The notes beneath the pieces are model-generated. The model was not told the DNA's origin. It was given only the letters and a program-made list of their open reading frames with translations, and searched no databases. A stretch of DNA of 64,000 nt from Methylobacter tundripaludum (GTDB lineage: Bacteria; Pseudomonadota; Gammaproteobacteria; Methylococcales; Methylomonadaceae), in NCBI RefSeq assembly GCF_002934365.1, contig NZ_PTIY01000001.1, positions 310,001 through 374,000 of the forward strand, given 5' to 3'. Every line of letters starts with the position of its first letter. The first letter of the stretch is position 1. Both the position numbers and the translations under genes were made by a program. Positions 42,789 to 51,849 of the stretch are shown here, in pieces.

Positions 42789-45584
42789 ATGTCCCAACAA
42801 ACGCAAACCTGTCCTGAGCTTAGCCGAAGGGAACGCCTGATCCTCGTTGACGGCTCATCTTTCCTGTTCCGCGCTTACCATGCCATTCCGCCGCTGACCA
42901 ACGCGAACGGCGAGCCCACCAACGCCATTTACGGCGTCAGCAACATGCTGCGCAAACTGATCGCCGACTATCACAGCGACCACATCACCGTGGTCTTCGA
43001 TGCCTCGGGTAAAACCTTCCGCAATGAACTTTACGATCAGTACAAGGCTCATCGGCCGCCGATGCCCGATGATTTGCGGGTACAGATTGAACCGTTGCAC
43101 AACCTGATCCGGGCCATGGGCTTGCCGTTGATTATCGAGTCCGGCGTGGAAGCCGACGATGTGCTCGGAGCGCTGGCCCAACACGCCGAGCAGCAAGGCT
43201 ATGACGTCATCATTTCCACCGGCGACAAGGATATGGCGCAGCTGGTTACCGACCATATTATCCTGGAAAACACCATGTCCAATACGCGCATGGATATTCA
43301 AGGCGTTATCGACAAATTCGGGGTCAGGCCGGAACAGATTATCGATTATCTGGCCTTGGTCGGCGACACCGTCGACAATATTCCCGGCGTGCCCAAGGTC
43401 GGCCCCAAAACGGCGGCAAAATGGCTGGAGCAATATCAGACACTGGAAAACCTGATCGCCCATGCCAATGAAATCGGCGGCAAAATCGGCGAGAACCTGC
43501 GCGCCAGTTTGGAGCAACTGCCGTTATCGAAACAACTGACCACCATTAAATGCGACCTGGATTTGCCCTACGGCATCGAAGACTTGAAACAGCAACCGAT
43601 GGATAAGGCGGAACTGAAAAACTTATTGGCCGAACTGGGTTTTTCATCCTGGTTAAAATCGCTGGATGCTTCGACTGAGCCGGTCCTGAGCGTAGCCGAA
43701 GGGCTCAGCACAGGTGCTTCGACTAAGCCTGTCCTCAGTCCTGTCGAAGCCGACGAAGACAAGCCAGCCAAAATCGATTCCAATCATGAAACTATATTAA
43801 CCGAGCCGCACTTTAACGACTGGCTGGCCCAACTGGAAAAAGCCGAACTGTTTGCCTTCGACACCGAAACCACCAGCCTCGATTACAGCAAGGCGCAGAT
43901 AGTCGGCATATCCTTTGCAGTTACGCCGGGCAAAGCCGCCTATGTGCCTTTGGCTCATGACTATCCGGGCGTACCGGATCAGCTGGACCGGTCTGAAATA
44001 CTGGAAAAACTGCGGCCTCTGCTGGAAAATCCGCATAAGGCTAAGCTCGGGCAAAACCTGAAATACGACATGCATGTGCTGGCCAATCACGGTATTGCCC
44101 TGCGCGGCATTGCCCACGACACCATGCTGGAATCCTACGTGTTAAACAGCACGGCCACCAAACATAATATGGACGACTTGGCTAAGGAATACCTTGGCGT
44201 CGAAACCATCCATTACGAGGATGTTGCAGGGAAGGGCGCAAAGCAGATAGGCTTCCAAGAAGTCTCGATAGAACAAGCCGCACCTTACGCGGCGGAAGAC
44301 GCCGACATTACCCTGCAACTGCATCAAGTGCTGTCCGCAAAACTGGCGCAGCAGCCGAGATTGCTTGAGTTATATACGGAAATGGAAGTCCCGCTGATTA
44401 GCGTACTGGCCCGGATTGAAAACAATGGCGTATTAATCGACACCGCGATGCTTGCGCAGCAAAGCCTTGAGCTTTCCAGCCAGATTATCTCCCTTGAACA
44501 ACATGCGCACGACCTGGCCGGGCAGACATTTAATCTGGGTTCGCCCAAACAGATTCAGGACATACTCTACGACCAGCAAAAACTGCCCGTATTAAAGAAA
44601 ACGCCCAAAGGGCAACCGTCAACTGAAGAATCGGTATTACAGGAATTAGCCATCGACTACCCGTTGCCCAAGCTGATTCTGGAGTACCGCAGTTTAAGCA
44701 AGCTGAAATCGACCTATACCGACAAACTGCCGCAACAGGTTGACGGGCAAACAGGCCGGATTCATACCTCGTATCATCAGGCGGTAGCCGCAACTGGCAG
44801 GCTGTCTTCGTCCGACCCCAACCTGCAAAATATTCCGATACGCAGCGAAGAAGGCCGAAAAATCCGGCAGGCGTTTGTCGCACCCGAAGGCAAAAAAGTC
44901 GTCGCCGCCGATTATTCGCAAATCGAGTTACGCATCATGGCGCATTTGTCGGCCGATGAAGGCTTGTTGAAAGCCTTTACCGAAGGGCAGGACGTACACC
45001 GGGCCACCGCGGCGGAGGTGTTCGGCGTTGCTCCCGAGCAAGTCACCACCGATTTGCGCCGTTCGGCCAAGGCGATCAATTTCGGCCTGATTTACGGCAT
45101 GTCATCGTTTGGCTTGGCACAACAGCTGGGCTTGTCGCGCAGCCAGGCGCAATCTTATATCGATCTGTATTTCACCCGTTATCCGGGCGTTAAGAACTAT
45201 ATGGACAACATCCGGGAGCAAGCCCGCGCGCAAGGCTATGTTGAAACCCTGTTCGGCAGGCGGCTGTATTTGCCGGAGATCAATTCGCGCAACGCGGCAC
45301 GCCGCCAATACGCCGAACGCACGGCCATCAATGCGCCGATGCAGGGCACTGCGGCGGACATCATTAAACGCGCGATGATTGCCGCCGACCGGTGGCTGTA
45401 TCGGGACACCCCGGACGCCAAAATGATCATGCAGGTGCATGACGAACTGGTATTTGAGATTGCCGAAGAGCAGCTGGACGATTGCGTGGCAAAGATCAGA
45501 TCAATCATGTGTGCCGCCGCCGGTCTTGACGTACCGCTGATTGTCGATATAGGCATAGGCAATAATTGGGATGAAGCTCACTAA
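42789..45584 (+). CDS. polA: DNA polymerase I
   Basis: A 931-residue enzyme with 5' nuclease (about 16-290), 3'-5' exonuclease (about 340-520, intact FAFDTETTSLD) and polymerase domains (DYSQIELRIMAH near 707, HDELVFE near 884). The ATG at 42789 is preferred to an upstream in-frame TTG. Two stretches are encoded by repeat DNA: residues about 8-15 near the start, and residues about 294-321 (TEPVLSVAEGLS then ASTKPVLSPVEA) in the linker before the exonuclease. The insert lies outside the active sites, so the enzyme should work. It follows relA. Confidence 0.95.
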   Translation: MSQQTQTCPELSRRERLILVDGSSFLFRAYHAIPPLTNANGEPTNAIYGVSNMLRKLIADYHSDHITVVFDASGKTFRNELYDQYKAHRPPMPDDLRVQIEPLHNLIRAMGLPLIIESGVEADDVLGALAQHAEQQGYDVIISTGDKDMAQLVTDHIILENTMSNTRMDIQGVIDKFGVRPEQIIDYLALVGDTVDNIPGVPKVGPKTAAKWLEQYQTLENLIAHANEIGGKIGENLRASLEQLPLSKQLTTIKCDLDLPYGIEDLKQQPMDKAELKNLLAELGFSSWLKSLDASTEPVLSVAEGLSTGASTKPVLSPVEADEDKPAKIDSNHETILTEPHFNDWLAQLEKAELFAFDTETTSLDYSKAQIVGISFAVTPGKAAYVPLAHDYPGVPDQLDRSEILEKLRPLLENPHKAKLGQNLKYDMHVLANHGIALRGIAHDTMLESYVLNSTATKHNMDDLAKEYLGVETIHYEDVAGKGAKQIGFQEVSIEQAAPYAAEDADITLQLHQVLSAKLAQQPRLLELYTEMEVPLISVLARIENNGVLIDTAMLAQQSLELSSQIISLEQHAHDLAGQTFNLGSPKQIQDILYDQQKLPVLKKTPKGQPSTEESVLQELAIDYPLPKLILEYRSLSKLKSTYTDKLPQQVDGQTGRIHTSYHQAVAATGRLSSSDPNLQNIPIRSEEGRKIRQAFVAPEGKKVVAADYSQIELRIMAHLSADEGLLKAFTEGQDVHRATAAEVFGVAPEQVTTDLRRSAKAINFGLIYGMSSFGLAQQLGLSRSQAQSYIDLYFTRYPGVKNYMDNIREQARAQGYVETLFGRRLYLPEINSRNAARRQYAERTAINAPMQGTAADIIKRAMIAADRWLYRDTPDAKMIMQVHDELVFEIAEEQLDDCVAKIRSIMCAAAGLDVPLIVDIGIGNNWDEAH
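42809..42831 (+). repeat. Repeat core inside polA, N-terminal copy
   Basis: CCTGTCCTGAGCTTAGCCGA followed by AGG. It resembles the core of the intergenic hairpins at 2565-2673 (CTGAGCTTGTCGAAG-type) and gives residues TCPELSRRE just before the conserved start of the polA nuclease domain. Confidence 0.6.
43668..43750 (+). repeat. Tandem repeat copies inside the polA linker
   Basis: Two related units, the first starting GCTTCGACTGAGCCGGTCCT and the second GCTTCGACTAAGCCTGTCCT, ending in GTCGAAGC. Both are in frame and have no stop. They encode about 28 residues in the linker between the 5' nuclease and 3'-5' exonuclease domains. Confidence 0.8.
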
Positions 45585-45713
45585 CCGTCAGTTATTATTT
45601 TTCGGCATTGTATCGGTGTTGTATTATAGTGGACATATAACTTTGGCCTGCCTATCTGATAAATACTGTTCCCTGCTATGTTTTTCTTGTTGACTCTTGC
45701 TTAACGACACACA

Positions 45714-46562
45714 ATGCCGAATTCAAAAAACGAAACTCTCATCGTCCTCGTTGAAAAAATGCCCGCTTTTCCTAAAAGCGTTCAACAAGTCATGGAATTA
45801 ACGTCAGACCTCAACGCTTCGGCAAAGGACATTGTCCGCGTCATTGAATGCGACCCGATCATGACGGTTAAAATCCTTAAAGCCATTAACTCGTCTTTCT
45901 ACGGTTTACCGCAAAAAATCACCTCGGTGCAGCGGGCGGTCGTGCATATTGGAATCAACACCATAAAAAATATAGCCCTAGGCGTCGCTGCAATGGGCAT
46001 GCTGAATGCCGATAACAAGGCCGATTTCAACACCTCCAAATTCCTGTTGCATTCATTGACCACCGCGGCGATCAGCAAAATGCTTGCCGAGCGCATAGGC
46101 TTGTCTGCAATGGTATCCGGCGATTGCTTTGTTGCCGGGTTGCTGCATGACTTTGGCAAAGTCGTATTTGCTGAATTTATGCCGGATGAATTTAAACTCG
46201 CACTGGAAAAAAGCAAAGAACAACAGTTGCCGCTGCATCAGACCGAACTCGAGTTTATCGGCCTTAATCATTCGCAAGCCGGCAAAATGCTGGCCGAAAA
46301 ATGGGAGCTGTCGGAACTGTTAATTGACGCTATTGCCCATCATCATAATCCTGGCCTCAACCAAAATATCTTAAGGGATTGCGTTTTTGCCGCGAATCAA
46401 ATCAGCAAATACATGCAGTTCGGTGATGGCGGCAATCCGCTGATAGAAGAGTTTCCCGAAGCCATTATCTCCCGCTTTGGCCTGCCGTTCCCCGCCATCT
46501 GCGAAGCGCTAGGGGATTTGGAACCCGTCAAATCGGAAGCTCAATCTTTTATTAACCTGTAA
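45714..46562 (+). CDS. HDOD domain protein
   Basis: A 282-residue single-domain HDOD protein. PAFPKSVQQVMELTSDLN, DPIMTVKILKAINSSFYGLP and FVAGLLHDFGKVVFAEFMP are the family's hallmarks. The HD pair is present, but HDOD proteins usually lack activity and act as adaptors in signalling. GGDEF and EAL enzymes elsewhere in the window are possible partners. It is followed 40 bp later by an MBL-fold gene. Confidence 0.9.
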   Translation: MPNSKNETLIVLVEKMPAFPKSVQQVMELTSDLNASAKDIVRVIECDPIMTVKILKAINSSFYGLPQKITSVQRAVVHIGINTIKNIALGVAAMGMLNADNKADFNTSKFLLHSLTTAAISKMLAERIGLSAMVSGDCFVAGLLHDFGKVVFAEFMPDEFKLALEKSKEQQLPLHQTELEFIGLNHSQAGKMLAEKWELSELLIDAIAHHHNPGLNQNILRDCVFAANQISKYMQFGDGGNPLIEEFPEAIISRFGLPFPAICEALGDLEPVKSEAQSFINL

Positions 46563-46602
46563 TGCTCGGCAGACGCGAACATCCATGCAGTAAAGGACAA
46601 CA

Positions 46603-47484
46603 ATGAAAATTAAATTCTGGGGTGTTCGAGGATCCATAGCCACACCGGGCTCCAATACGGTTAAATACGGCGGCAATACCACCTGCATAGAAATCAGGAC
46701 AGATGCCAATGATTTGATCATTCTTGACGCCGGCACCGGCATACACGCCCTCGCACAAGACCTGCTGAAAGAAATGCCTGTTAAGGCGCATATCTTCATT
46801 ACCCATACGCATTGGGATCATATTCAGGGCCTGCCTTTTTTTATCCCTATTTTTATCCCCAACAATCACATTACCATCTACGGCGGAATTGATCCGGTCA
46901 CCAATGAAACCATCAACCGGGCTCTTTCCGTGCAGTTGCAATACAGTTTCTTTCCGATACGGGAAGCACAGCTGAATGCCCGGATCGAGTACGTCACAGT
47001 CACGCCGGGCGTACCGGTCAAGGTAGGCAGCGCTACAATCACCCCTATTGTCCTGAGTCATCCGGTATTGAATTTCGGCTATCGGATCGATTGCGACGGC
47101 CAATCGGTTTTCTTTACCGGCGATTACGAGCCGCAACTCAACATCTATGATCCGCAAGATGATGAATTTGCTGAATTCCAGTCTTTTGTTGATGCTAAAT
47201 GGGATGAAGTTGTGCTGGCGATAAAAGATGTCGATGCGTTGATTGTCGACTCATCCTATACCACTCAGGAATATGCCTCCAAACAAGGCTGGGGGCACGG
47301 CACTTATGATTCGGGGATAAAACTGGCTACCGCCGCCAACGCAAAAAAACTGTTTTTCACTCACCATGAACCCACCCGCAGCGATGCACACCTTGACGAG
47401 ATTTATCAAGATTTATTGCGAAACAACGCTGAAGTCGGCTGCGAATTATTGCTCGCTCAGGAAGGTGTCGATATTTCGCTCTGA
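46603..47484 (+). CDS. Metallo-beta-lactamase-fold hydrolase
   Basis: A 293-residue protein. Start MKIKFWGVRGSIATPG, the zinc-binding THTHWDHIQGLPFF (near 67-80), FTGDYEPQLN and the C-terminal THHEPTRSDAH are those of the MBL-fold group often called RNase Z-like or cyclic-nucleotide phosphodiesterase-like. The substrate is unknown; a signalling role would fit its HDOD neighbour. Its last 28 bp overlap the end of the convergent engB gene. Confidence 0.85.
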   Translation: MKIKFWGVRGSIATPGSNTVKYGGNTTCIEIRTDANDLIILDAGTGIHALAQDLLKEMPVKAHIFITHTHWDHIQGLPFFIPIFIPNNHITIYGGIDPVTNETINRALSVQLQYSFFPIREAQLNARIEYVTVTPGVPVKVGSATITPIVLSHPVLNFGYRIDCDGQSVFFTGDYEPQLNIYDPQDDEFAEFQSFVDAKWDEVVLAIKDVDALIVDSSYTTQEYASKQGWGHGTYDSGIKLATAANAKKLFFTHHEPTRSDAHLDEIYQDLLRNNAEVGCELLLAQEGVDISL

Positions 47485-48089
47485 TCCTGTTCAACAGGAT
47501 TAAACAAGCGATCAAGCGCGGCATGCACCTCATCGATCCCGGCTTTTTTCAATGACGAAAACAGCTGTATCGTTAAAGGAAAACTCGCATCTTTTAGCTC
47601 CTTTTGTACCTGCAACAAGGTATTTTTGGCCGCGCCGTAAGTCAGCTTATCCGCCTTAGTCAACAATATATGCAGCGGCAATCCGGTGTGTTCGCACCAC
47701 TCTATCATCTGCCAGTCAAATTCGGTTAGAGGATGGCGCACATCCATCACCAGAATAATCGCGCATAATGACTTGCGGCTGGTTAAATAAGTCTCCATCA
47801 ACTCATGCCATTTTTTCTTCACCGCTAAAGGCACTTTGGCATAGCCGTAACCCGGCAAATCGACAAACCGCTGCCGCTCATTAATTTCAAAAAAATTGAG
47901 CATCTGGGTTCTGCCCGGTGTTTTACTGATCCGGGCCAATGCGTTTTGCCGGGTTAAGGTATTAATCGCGCTGGATTTACCGGCATTTGAACGCCCGGCA
48001 AACGCCACTTCAAGTCCCCGATCCGGGGGCGTATCCTTCAGATGCGGCGAACTGTTAATAAATTTTGCTTGATGATAAACTGGATTCAT
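47457..48089 (-). CDS. engB: Ribosome biogenesis GTPase YihA/EngB
   Basis: A 210-residue small GTPase for 50S assembly. G1 GRSNAGKSSAINTL, G3 DLPGYGYA and G4 LTKADKL are intact, and NPVYHQAKFINSS opens the protein as usual. It is divergent from cytochrome c4, as is common in gammaproteobacteria, and converges with the MBL gene with a 28-bp overlap. Confidence 0.95.
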   Translation of the reverse strand: MNPVYHQAKFINSSPHLKDTPPDRGLEVAFAGRSNAGKSSAINTLTRQNALARISKTPGRTQMLNFFEINERQRFVDLPGYGYAKVPLAVKKKWHELMETYLTSRKSLCAIILVMDVRHPLTEFDWQMIEWCEHTGLPLHILLTKADKLTYGAAKNTLLQVQKELKDASFPLTIQLFSSLKKAGIDEVHAALDRLFNPVEQDQSEISTPS

Positions 48090-48197
48090 CGTTGTCTCGC
48101 TTAGAGTTACTATTTAGAGTAAAATTTGATCATGCACAGCAACCCGAATAACTAAAAAGACTGGCATAAATGATTAACCATTCCGAAGGGGAATTTG

Positions 48198-48854
48198 ATG
48201 AAGAAAAAATTGCAGGTACTTTCAATTTCTCTGGCGTTGACCAGTGCTACGAGTATTTTACATGCAGAAAGCAATATTAACGCAGGAAAACAAAAAGCCG
48301 AATCCTGCGCCAGTTGTCACGGGGAAAACGGTAACAGCATGGTAGCAACTTTCCCCAAGCTTGCACAGCAACATTCTTCTTATCTGGAACAGCAGTTGCG
48401 CTCATTTAAAGACGGCAGCCGCAACGACCCCATGATGTCGGCTATGGCTCAGACATTAAACGATGCGGATATTGCCGATATTTCCGCATACTACGCCGCG
48501 CAAAAGGTTTCGGAAAACACCTTGCCTGTCTTGGCGGCTGACGATGAAAAACCGGCCGGCAACAAAGATGTCCAGGCCACCATTGCTCAAGGCAGCGACC
48601 TATACCGCAACGGCAACCTAAAAAGCGAAGTGTCCGCCTGTATCGCCTGCCACGGTCCTTTTGGCGAGGGCAATAAACCCGCCTCATTCCCGGCATTGAA
48701 ATCGCAACATGCCGACTATTTGATCAAAGCACTCACCGATTTTAAATCCGGCGCACGCAGCAATAATCCGGAAAACATCATGCACATGATTGCAAAGAAG
48801 ATGACGGATGAGGAAATAAAAGCCGTTTCTTATCGCATATCGATGATGAAATAA
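48198..48854 (+). CDS. Cytochrome c4 (di-haem)
   Basis: A 218-residue exported protein: a signal peptide (about 1-24, ending LHAES) and two haem sites, CASCHGENGNSM and CIACHGPFGEGNKPA, each with a distal methionine in its own domain (PMMSAMAQTL and NIMHMIAKKM). It carries electrons in the periplasm to terminal oxidases. A dsbA gene follows at 94 bp; the engB-cytochrome c4-dsbA arrangement is conserved in gammaproteobacteria. Confidence 0.92.
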   Translation: MKKKLQVLSISLALTSATSILHAESNINAGKQKAESCASCHGENGNSMVATFPKLAQQHSSYLEQQLRSFKDGSRNDPMMSAMAQTLNDADIADISAYYAAQKVSENTLPVLAADDEKPAGNKDVQATIAQGSDLYRNGNLKSEVSACIACHGPFGEGNKPASFPALKSQHADYLIKALTDFKSGARSNNPENIMHMIAKKMTDEEIKAVSYRISMMK

Positions 48855-48947
48855 GCTTAATTTATAAAACTCCGTAGATCGGGCTACGCCACATTCGATT
48901 GTGCTTTGCGCAAGCCCGGCCTGCAAACCCCATAGAGAACTTCAGCC

Positions 48948-49568
48948 ATGCTTAAAAAAATCGCTCAAACCAGCTTATTAGTCTTATTATTTTCCTGCTC
49001 AACCTTATTAAAAGCTGAATCCGCCGGTTATGAAACCCTGTCGCAGGCACTGCCCACCCACAATCCCGATAAAATTGAAATCATTGAGTTCTTCTGGTAC
49101 GGCTGTCCACATTGCTATAGCTTTGAACCGGTACTGGAAGCATGGGTAAAAAATCTGCCTAAAAACGTCGAGTTTATACGACAACCCGCTGTATTCAGCG
49201 ACCTTTGGGGCAAACATGCCAAAGCTTATTTTACGGCTGAAGCGCTGGGCGTAGTCGACAAAGTTCATGCCGACTTTTTCGATGCCATACAAAACAAAAA
49301 ACAACACCTTGAAACCGAAGATGAGCTGGCCAGATTCTTTGTTGCGCACGGGGTTAACGAAAAAGAATTCCATGACGCCTACAATTCGTTTCTGGTCGAC
49401 TCAAAAATGCGCCAGGCAGCCGCTACAGCGGGTCGTTACGGGGTAACCGGCGTTCCTGCAATCATCGTTAACGGCAAGTATAAAACCAATGGTCCTTTAG
49501 CCGGTTCTCATGAAAAAATGATAGACGTCATCAATCAGTTGATTCAAAAGGAAAGCGCGGCAAAATAA
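48948..49568 (+). CDS. dsbA: Thiol:disulfide interchange protein DsbA
   Basis: A 206-residue periplasmic oxidase that puts disulfides into exported proteins. Residues 1-23 form a signal peptide; the redox centre is YGCPHCYSFEP (CPHC, near 51-54) and the cis-proline loop is TGVPAIIVNG. The helical insertion between them is of normal length. Cytochrome c4 lies immediately upstream. Confidence 0.93.
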   Translation: MLKKIAQTSLLVLLFSCSTLLKAESAGYETLSQALPTHNPDKIEIIEFFWYGCPHCYSFEPVLEAWVKNLPKNVEFIRQPAVFSDLWGKHAKAYFTAEALGVVDKVHADFFDAIQNKKQHLETEDELARFFVAHGVNEKEFHDAYNSFLVDSKMRQAAATAGRYGVTGVPAIIVNGKYKTNGPLAGSHEKMIDVINQLIQKESAAK

Positions 49569-49752
49569 CTGTGTCCTGCATCAACTGATTGCCCTCAACT
49601 GCCGGGGATGGCGGAAGTGCCGTAATTAGCACAACCACATTAAAGGCCGTTGCCGAGGAAGCCGAAACAAACCGATGCGATAGATTAGGCCGGCTTGCAA
49701 GTCCTACCCATTACACAGCACACTTACTCCTTAACATTTAGCAAGGTCTATC

Positions 49753-51291
49753 ATGAGTTTTTTCAGTAAAGCAGCCGACCAAGATAAATGGAAAGAAAAG
49801 TATTTAAATCTGCTTGATGAACAGGAACAATCCGCAGAGTCTTACAAGGAAAAAGAAGACCTGCTTTGTAAAACAATAGTGCGTCTAACTATTGCAACCA
49901 CAGGACTGGAGCCCCTTCTCGATCCGCATCTGCTGAGCATCCGCGATCAATTAAAAAACGGCATCAATAGCCATACGCTTAAAGACGAGCTTGAAAAATT
50001 CACTAATTCCGTCGCTCAGATCAAACATGCGCCACCGCAAAATCAAGCGCCGGAAACCGATCTGCTTTTTACTTTCCTGCTTCAGCAATATACAGCTGAA
50101 ACACAGCAGAACGCCCTTAAGCAACTGAAGAAAAAAACCGAAACAGAAGCATTCGGGACTCCCAATCAATTGTTTATCGCGATACTTGAAGCCATTGAAC
50201 CCGACAACGATACGGCGGCATCCAATGTCATCGCCGGACACATCGATATTGAAATTGTCAGCAAACAATTATTGCACTTGCTGGAAGGCATCGAAATTCC
50301 CAGCATTTTTGATCAGCAGGCGCAAGCAGCTAAAAGTCTGCTTGCCGCTGCCGCTAAAAACCCGGCCTCTTTTGAAACTATTCTGGATAAATCCTTCAAG
50401 CTCCTGCTTAAAATCAAACAACATAGCCAATCAGAACAACAAGACATAGATAAATTTCTCTCCCATATTACCGAACAGTTGGCGACACTGGATATTAGCG
50501 TGATGGGAGCCAGTACGGCCGCTCAAAAATCGGCCGAAAACAGGACCAAACTGGATCAATCCGTTTCTGAACAAATGGAGGAACTCAAGTTAAGCTCAAC
50601 CAACGCCACTAAGCTGGAACCTTTAAAAGGGATTATCAGCAACCGATTAGCCAACATTGCCAAAGAAATTCAGGAACACACCCAAAAAGAAGCGATTCAA
50701 CGCCAAAAAACGCAGCAACAACTGGACGATTTAGCTAATAAAATAAAAGAAATGGAGTCGGAATCCACCGAGCTCAAATCAAAATTGAAAATCGCCAATA
50801 ACCAGGCATTGCGCGACCCATTAACAGGCCTGCCAAATCGCAATGCCTATAACGAGCGCCTGGAAATCGAACTGGCTCGCTGGAAACGCTATCATTCCCC
50901 ATTAAGCCTCATCGTCTGGGACATTGATCATTTCAAAACCATCAATGACAGCTATGGCCATAAAGCCGGTGACAAGGTGTTGCTGTTAATAGCCAAACAA
51001 TTATCCGACCACTCCCGGGCAACCGATTTTATTTCCCGCTTTGGCGGCGAAGAATTTACTATGCTGCTGCCGAATACCGACACCCAATCGGCGTTGGTAC
51101 TGGCCAATCAACTGCGTCAAACCATTGAAAAAACGGGCTTTAATGCCAGCGGCGCTTCCGTTGCGATCACCATTTCATGCGGCCTTACCGAGTTTATCCT
51201 AAATGATACGGATGAAACCGCATTTGAGCGAGCAGACCAGGCGCTTTACTTGGCTAAAGAGCAGGGCCGCAACCGTTGCTGCGTTTTGTAA
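49753..51291 (+). CDS. Diguanylate cyclase with long helical N-terminal region
   Basis: A 512-residue cytoplasmic protein. Residues 1-335 are helical and highly charged with coiled coil near 265-335 and no recognised sensor fold; the C-terminal GGDEF domain starts LRDPLTGLPNRNAYNERLE and has FGGEEF near 430, an active variant. It makes cyclic di-GMP. A possible inhibitory RxxD site is not evident at the usual position. It converges with the DUF2058 gene, 9 bp apart. Confidence 0.88.
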   Translation: MSFFSKAADQDKWKEKYLNLLDEQEQSAESYKEKEDLLCKTIVRLTIATTGLEPLLDPHLLSIRDQLKNGINSHTLKDELEKFTNSVAQIKHAPPQNQAPETDLLFTFLLQQYTAETQQNALKQLKKKTETEAFGTPNQLFIAILEAIEPDNDTAASNVIAGHIDIEIVSKQLLHLLEGIEIPSIFDQQAQAAKSLLAAAAKNPASFETILDKSFKLLLKIKQHSQSEQQDIDKFLSHITEQLATLDISVMGASTAAQKSAENRTKLDQSVSEQMEELKLSSTNATKLEPLKGIISNRLANIAKEIQEHTQKEAIQRQKTQQQLDDLANKIKEMESESTELKSKLKIANNQALRDPLTGLPNRNAYNERLEIELARWKRYHSPLSLIVWDIDHFKTINDSYGHKAGDKVLLLIAKQLSDHSRATDFISRFGGEEFTMLLPNTDTQSALVLANQLRQTIEKTGFNASGASVAITISCGLTEFILNDTDETAFERADQALYLAKEQGRNRCCVL

Positions 51292-51300
51292 CCTCCCTCC

Positions 51301-51846
51301 CTACCAGATCAAATCGTCGGGAACTTGATACGCCGCATAAGGATCATCAGCCGCATCGGCCGTTTTATTGGACTCATTAAATACAATCACGCTGGCCGCA
51401 TCGCGCGACTGTATCTTTCTTGCGGCTTCGGCCCCCACCACTTCATACTGTTGCCCAAGCTTTACAATAGCCAACCGTCCCTCGGCAATTTGATCGCGCA
51501 TCGCTTCTGAGACGTACAGCCGCTTGACCTTATTATTGTCGGTAAAATTATAGGCCAAGCCTTCTGGATCTTGAGGATGCCTGTTTAACTCAATAATCTG
51601 TTTAATTTGCGCTGCCAACTGCTTTTGCTCTTCCTGCTGCTGGCGCAACTGATTAAGCTGCCTGTCCTTTTCGATTTTTTCAGCCTGCGCTTTTTGAGCC
51701 AACTCCTTCGCCTCGTCAACCACCTCAACTTTATTCTTGCGTTGCTGCTGGGTTTGCTTGTGCTTCTCCGATTTAATGGTTTTGGCCTTAGCGGCGCTGA
51801 CTAAACCGGATTTTAACAATTGCTCCTGCAATGATAATTTTGCCAT
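51301..51846 (-). CDS. DUF2058 family protein
   Basis: A 181-residue protein: SLQEQLLKSGLVSAAKAK at the start, a Lys/Gln-rich coiled coil (about 25-85), and a compact C-terminal part with LAYNFTDNNKVKRLYVSE and GRLAIVKLGQQYEVV. This is the DUF2058 (YaiL) pattern. Function is unknown; it looks nucleic-acid related by its charge. It lies 3 bp after glmS. Confidence 0.88.
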   Translation of the reverse strand: MAKLSLQEQLLKSGLVSAAKAKTIKSEKHKQTQQQRKNKVEVVDEAKELAQKAQAEKIEKDRQLNQLRQQQEEQKQLAAQIKQIIELNRHPQDPEGLAYNFTDNNKVKRLYVSEAMRDQIAEGRLAIVKLGQQYEVVGAEAARKIQSRDAASVIVFNESNKTADAADDPYAAYQVPDDLIW

Positions 51847-51849
51847 TGT

